From Candidatus Nanoanaerosalina archaeon (GTDB lineage: Archaea; Nanohalarchaeota; Nanosalinia; Nanosalinales; Nanoanaerosalinaceae), in contig JALDAI010000009.1 of assembly GCA_022729285.1 (NCBI GenBank), positions 1 through 16,820 of the forward strand: a DNA stretch of 16,820 nucleotides, in the 5' to 3' direction. The notes under the pieces were generated by a model that was given only the letters and a program-made list of their open reading frames with translations, was not told the origin of the DNA and did not search any database. A program made the position numbers and the translations under genes. Shown in pieces: positions 13,802 through 16,820 of this stretch. Each line of letters begins with the position of its first letter. The first letter of the stretch is position 1.

Positions 13802-14485
13802 CTACTCGAATACCCTAGCCGATACAACCGTTCTATACACTTCCTCGCCGTCACTTCTCCCAACAATCTCTCTCGACCAGTTCTCTTCAACATTAAAATC
13901 TTTTTTAAGATCTTCTAGAATTCCTCTAACCATCTTTAAACTACTTACATAAATGTCGTAGCCGCCGTGTATCTCTTCAACATTGCTTACAAAATCTGAT
14001 TTATCCTTAAAAGTTCTTCTACCGGCTTTCTCCATAAGATCTCCTAACATGTTTTGGTTTATCTTCCCTCTAAGCTGTAGAATCGCTTCAAAGTATCCTC
14101 CATGAACCCTTGAACACTTTTTACACTGCTTTTTCTCCGGTGTTAACACAATGTTCTTAACCTGTCGAACGGTTTCACCGTTTTCTTCAACTTCCATGAT
14201 AAGTTCTGAAAAAATCCTTTCGCCTCTTCTCTGGTATGAAACAGCCATCTCAACATCTTCTTTTTCAAACTGTTTTAACACATCATAGACCATTTTTTCA
14301 TCTGATTCATACTTTTTCCAAACATTTTTTATCCGATAATTACCGCAAACAGAGCACTGAACAAACCTCACTTCTTCAGGTACTTCAACAAAGTCTTCAG
14401 TCTCTCTAAAACAGTCGGTACACACGTTGTTCTTACCGAAAACTTTCTCTACTGTTTTTCCACACCTCGGGCAAAACTTATCCAT
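13802..14485 (-). CDS. Archaeal NMD3-like zinc protein
   Basis: Archaeal relative of the N-terminal part of NMD3, the eukaryotic 60S export adaptor; in archaea it is thought to act on the large ribosomal subunit. Zinc-binding pairs are clear: FCPRCG, NVCTDC, VQCSVCG and KQCKKCSRVHGGYFEA. The protein is 227 residues when begun at the ATG at 14485; an upstream in-frame TTG is rejected because it has no spaced ribosome site. CTTTTAAAGG (14507-14516) lies 26 nt before this ATG, consistent with a leaderless internal promoter that would also drive aIF1A, dim2 and top6BA. The gene lies between DUF424 and aIF1A, a common archaeal arrangement. Confidence 0.9.
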   Translation of the reverse strand: MDKFCPRCGKTVEKVFGKNNVCTDCFRETEDFVEVPEEVRFVQCSVCGNYRIKNVWKKYESDEKMVYDVLKQFEKEDVEMAVSYQRRGERIFSELIMEVEENGETVRQVKNIVLTPEKKQCKKCSRVHGGYFEAILQLRGKINQNMLGDLMEKAGRRTFKDKSDFVSNVEEIHGGYDIYVSSLKMVRGILEDLKKDFNVEENWSREIVGRSDGEEVYRTVVSARVFE

Positions 14486-14506
14486 AAAACCTAAATTACT
14501 ATCCAA

Positions 14507-14516
14507 CCTTTAAAAG
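14507..14516 (-). promoter_or_regulatory. TATA-like box of nmd3
   Basis: CTTTTAAAGG, itself palindromic, centred 26 nt before the nmd3 ATG. It fits a leaderless promoter inside the long cluster, in the 45-nt gap after the DUF424 gene. Confidence 0.45.
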
Positions 14517-14530
14517 TAAGGATATTTTAA

Positions 14531-14833
14531 TTAAACAGAAAAAATCTGGGCAGTAGGCACTCCCTCAACCTTTAACGCCTGGCCTTTCTCAACAACTCCT
14601 TCATCTATTAACAAAGAAACAGCTTCTTCACCGACAATATTCCCTGTAAAACAGTTTCCTAAAGCTTCTAACACCTCTTTTTCACCGGCTTCCCCTCCTC
14701 CGAAAAATTTTTCGGATACTTCTAAAATAACTCCTTTCTCCTCAAATGAACGGCCTAAAATCTCTTTGTCGCATACTGCTACAACTTTCCCTTTCTCAGT
14801 TTCAACAACATTTAATGAGAACTTAGGAGTCAC
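14531..14833 (-). CDS. DUF424 family protein
   Basis: A conserved archaeal protein of unknown function with 100 residues, the family's usual size. The matching features are VVAVCDKEILGRSFEE (family pattern VCDxELLGKxF), the glycine-rich SEKFFGGGEAG, the NCFTGNIVGEEAV helix and the end GVPTAQIF, where many relatives have GVPHAQ. It starts at GTG, and this GTG overlaps the TGA of the aIF2-beta gene by four bases (GTGA), with GGAGGAG 9 nt upstream, so it is translated in step with that factor. The repeated association with aIF2-beta and nmd3 points to a translation-linked role, which is inference. Confidence 0.88.
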   Translation of the reverse strand: MTPKFSLNVVETEKGKVVAVCDKEILGRSFEEKGVILEVSEKFFGGGEAGEKEVLEALGNCFTGNIVGEEAVSLLIDEGVVEKGQALKVEGVPTAQIFSV

Positions 14834-15234
14834 TCTTCAAGACTCCTCCTTGCTCCACAAGCCTCACATTTCAACATTGTAACTCCTTTTTCTTTCTGAA
14901 TCCTTGTATCGGGCTTGTTACATTCTTTACAGATAACATAACTTTCGCAGTAATTACTGATCTTGGAGTTTATAATTCCTCTTCTAAAATTACCTTGTAA
15001 AACCAGTTCTGAACCATCTACGTGGCCTGCTGTTCCAAGTTCTTTCATCAAAAACTTTGAGAAGTGTTTTTCTTCTCTGTTAAACTTTTTAGCGATACTT
15101 GAGAAATTTTTGATAACTGTTCTACTCCCTCTTTTCTTAGTTTTTGCTTCAGGAGTTTCAAAACGGCTTCCTTCTACTATATCTTCCGGTAATTTTTCTC
15201 TTCCTTTTTCCAACATTGATTCATAATCATCCAT
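14830..15234 (-). CDS. Translation initiation factor aIF2 beta subunit
   Basis: Beta subunit of the aIF2 trimer that brings Met-tRNAi to the small ribosomal subunit. With the ATG at 15234 it has 134 residues, as expected for the archaeal form, which lacks the long lysine-rich N-terminus of eIF2-beta. The central domain shows TVIKNFSSIAKKFNREEKHFSKFLMKELG in two conserved halves and HVDGSELVLQGNF; the zinc ribbon follows with YVICKECNKPDTRI and LKCEACGARRS. AGGTG lies 6 nt before the chosen ATG; a GTG three codons earlier is in frame but lies within that ribosome site. It overlaps DUF424 by four bases. Confidence 0.95.
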   Translation of the reverse strand: MDDYESMLEKGREKLPEDIVEGSRFETPEAKTKKRGSRTVIKNFSSIAKKFNREEKHFSKFLMKELGTAGHVDGSELVLQGNFRRGIINSKISNYCESYVICKECNKPDTRIQKEKGVTMLKCEACGARRSLEE

Positions 15235-15244
15235 TATTAACACC

Positions 15245-16048
15245 TTACAACTTCTTTATCTTTCCTGGCTTAGGCTCGTAACAGGTTCCATCGCTAAGTA
15301 GATCGTTTATCACTGTCTCAACTCTTTCCTCAGACATATCTGATTTTTCAATTATGTCGCTGTAACCTGCGCCTTCTCCATCGTCAAGATCTTCTATTAT
15401 TCCTAAAACAGTTCTTTTATCACCTTCTTCCTCCACTTCTGATTCGTGCATATCTGATCTGGAGAAAGATGATCCATTATCCATTTCATTAGCTGTTTCA
15501 AACTGTTCATCTGCATCTAAGTACTTTAAAATTGATTCAACATCTTTAGGTAAAAATTTGGATCCTTTGAACTCATTTACAATATCTTCCTCAGATTTTC
15601 CTTCCTCTTTAAGCTTTTTAACCTGTGAAACAAGCTCTTTCCAGTTATTCTTTGTTTCTCTTACATCTAGAAGATGTAACATTTCATAATTCATTCCTCT
15701 GATGTTGATGTTTTCCGGCTGAACGTATATTTCGTCGTCATACTCTCTGACTTTTCCTATAACCTGTATAATATCTCCTACGGAGATACCTTCCATGGCT
15801 TTTAAATCCTGGAAAAACTTAATCCTTATAACTTCTGAGCCGTCGTCTAAGGTCAACGCGCCGTATGTCTGCTCATCGTTCTGGTAAGTATCCATTACAG
15901 TTCCAACTACTTCGACTCTTGAAGCATTTATTCCTGAAGGAGTTATGATGAAGTTTGGCTCAAAGCCTTCTTTTTTGTAATACTTGCTATTGATTATATC
16001 TTCTAACAACAACCGTCTAACCGTCATTCTTTTTCTATCTCCTGGCAT
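15245..16048 (-). CDS. RPA-like OB-fold protein with C-terminal winged helix
   Basis: A 267-residue protein of the archaeal RPA/RPA-associated class (OB-fold group, COG3390-like), expected to bind or help bind single-stranded DNA at replication or repair sites. Residues 40-120 form the OB fold (SRVEVVGTVMDTY, GALTLDDGSEVIRIKFF, GDIIQVIGKVREYDDEIYV). Residues 130-210 are an acidic, charged linker. Residues 211-267 are a winged helix ending in YEPKPGKIKKL. The MCM just upstream ends in a similar YEPKQGHIGVI. The start has AGGTGA 4 nt upstream. It lies 8 nt after mcm and 10 nt before the aIF2-beta start, so it is part of the operon. It could be an RPA32-like subunit or an accessory RPAP; sequence alone does not decide. 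Confidence 0.8.
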   Translation of the reverse strand: MPGDRKRMTVRRLLLEDIINSKYYKKEGFEPNFIITPSGINASRVEVVGTVMDTYQNDEQTYGALTLDDGSEVIRIKFFQDLKAMEGISVGDIIQVIGKVREYDDEIYVQPENINIRGMNYEMLHLLDVRETKNNWKELVSQVKKLKEEGKSEEDIVNEFKGSKFLPKDVESILKYLDADEQFETANEMDNGSSFSRSDMHESEVEEEGDKRTVLGIIEDLDDGEGAGYSDIIEKSDMSEERVETVINDLLSDGTCYEPKPGKIKKL

Positions 16049-16056
16049 TTAATCAC

Positions 16057-16820
16057 CTATATAACTCCTATATGTCCTTGTTTTGGCTCGTAGAGATCTC
16101 CGCCTCTTTTAAGTTCTTCTATAACTTCTTCGGCTTCCTCTTCCTCTAAACCTTCTTCCACTAGAGCAGATATCACTTCTTCAAGAGCTATAGCGTTTCC
16201 GTCAGTACCGCCTAGATCATTTACAACTTTCATAACCGTCTGTCTCTTGCTCCGTGACTCCGAATCGATACCTGTCTCTAACTTGTCGATATCGTACTCT
16301 CCAGACTCATTTATGACTCCGATCTTTTTTAATGAATAGGTTAATAAATCAATAGCTCGCTGAGCATCCTTTTCCTCAACCGTTTCACTAAGTCTTAATC
16401 TGGCCGATGCTTCGGAAAGTCTTATCAAAGCTTCTAACTGTCTTGCAGTAATCGGAACAGCGGACTGTCCTTCATCACCGCCTCCGCTCTGCCTAGTATC
16501 CACATAGAAATCTTTCAAAATTTTCTGAGCATCTAAAGTCAGCTTTGGAGCCACATTTCTTTTCGCATAAGCAATGTAATTTCTTAAACGGTCTATAGAT
16601 ACTTCTCCAACCATGTCTTGAGGATCTGTGTGCATAGACATGATGTGGTCGGACAGCTTTCGGTCCTTTGAAACATCAGGTATGTCTTTTACAGGGAAAA
16701 GTAGGTCAAAACGTGAGATCAAGGTATCTGAAATTTCTATCTGTTCTCCAACCGGTCTAAAAGGGTCAAAACGACCGAATTTCGGGTTTCCTGCGGCAAG
16801 AATACTTGTCCTACACTGAA
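16057..16820 (-). CDS. mcm: MCM replicative helicase, C-terminal part (5' truncated)
   Basis: The hexameric MCM helicase that unwinds DNA at the archaeal replication fork. The frame runs off the window edge; about 254 C-terminal residues are seen. The AAA+ part has AAGNPKFGRFDPFRP (usual AANPKFGRFD), then the arginine-finger segment TLISRFDLLF, then the sensor-2 helix RQLEALIRLSEASARLRL. The last 65 residues are the winged-helix domain, ending in a wing with GGDLYEPKQGHIGVI. The Walker A and B motifs and the N-terminal DNA-binding domain lie outside. It is the first visible gene of the information-processing cluster, followed after 8 nt by the OB-fold protein, which makes a functional link at the fork likely. 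Confidence 0.94.
   Translation of the reverse strand, partial: QCRTSILAAGNPKFGRFDPFRPVGEQIEISDTLISRFDLLFPVKDIPDVSKDRKLSDHIMSMHTDPQDMVGEVSIDRLRNYIAYAKRNVAPKLTLDAQKILKDFYVDTRQSGGGDEGQSAVPITARQLEALIRLSEASARLRLSETVEEKDAQRAIDLLTYSLKKIGVINESGEYDIDKLETGIDSESRSKRQTVMKVVNDLGGTDGNAIALEEVISALVEEGLEEEEAEEVIEELKRGGDLYEPKQGHIGVI

Overview
The window looks like chromosome from a low-GC archaeon, probably of a small-genome lineage. The archaeal assignment is firm. It carries both subunits of topoisomerase VI, an MCM helicase, an RPA-type OB-fold protein, the initiation factors aIF2-beta and aIF1A, archaeal NMD3, a Dim2/Pno1 KH protein, DUF424 and an archaeal-type UMP kinase. Starts are also archaeal in style. 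Several genes have a TATA-like box about 26 nt before the ATG and no leader, while genes inside operons have AGGTG/GAGG ribosome-binding sites. Very tight packing and many acidic proteins suggest a DPANN archaeon, perhaps Nanohaloarchaeota-like, but I cannot fix the lineage from sequence alone.

Layout. Positions 1-984 (+) hold the 3' part of a PaaK/CapK-like adenylate-forming enzyme. Positions 1012-6439 (-) hold an envelope block: an RND/MMPL-type exporter, a roughly 12-TM membrane protein of the PTPS-related/YfhO-like class, and a surface protein with a PKD-like domain and seven 25-residue BspA/DUF285 repeats. Positions 6518-6898 (+) hold a small acidic protein with an internal duplication, divergent from the surface protein. 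Positions 6904-8767 (-) hold an IscU/SufU-like scaffold, ThiI and a HypA-like zinc-ribbon protein. PyrH follows at 8875-9531 (-). A 198-bp spacer with two tandem palindromes separates it from tRNA-Phe(GAA) at 9730-9803 (-). An unrecognised 82-residue protein lies at 9855-10103.

Positions 10189-16820 (-) are a long information-processing cluster. In transcription order it reads mcm (5' end outside the window), RPA-like OB protein, aIF2-beta, DUF424, nmd3, aIF1A, dim2, top6B, top6A. It joins replication fork proteins, translation initiation, ribosome assembly and decatenation, and most junctions overlap or are under 70 nt. A T-rich tract after top6A looks like its terminator.

No mobile elements, CRISPR arrays or rRNA genes were seen, and no stretch over 300 bp lacks a gene. 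The less ordinary points are: the tandem palindromes between tRNA-Phe and pyrH; a ThiI lacking the cysteine pair of its methanogen relatives while coupled to an Fe-S scaffold gene; a HypA-like protein without the nickel-binding N-terminus; a similar C-terminal winged helix on MCM and the neighbouring OB protein; and a BspA-like surface protein coupled to a membrane protein.
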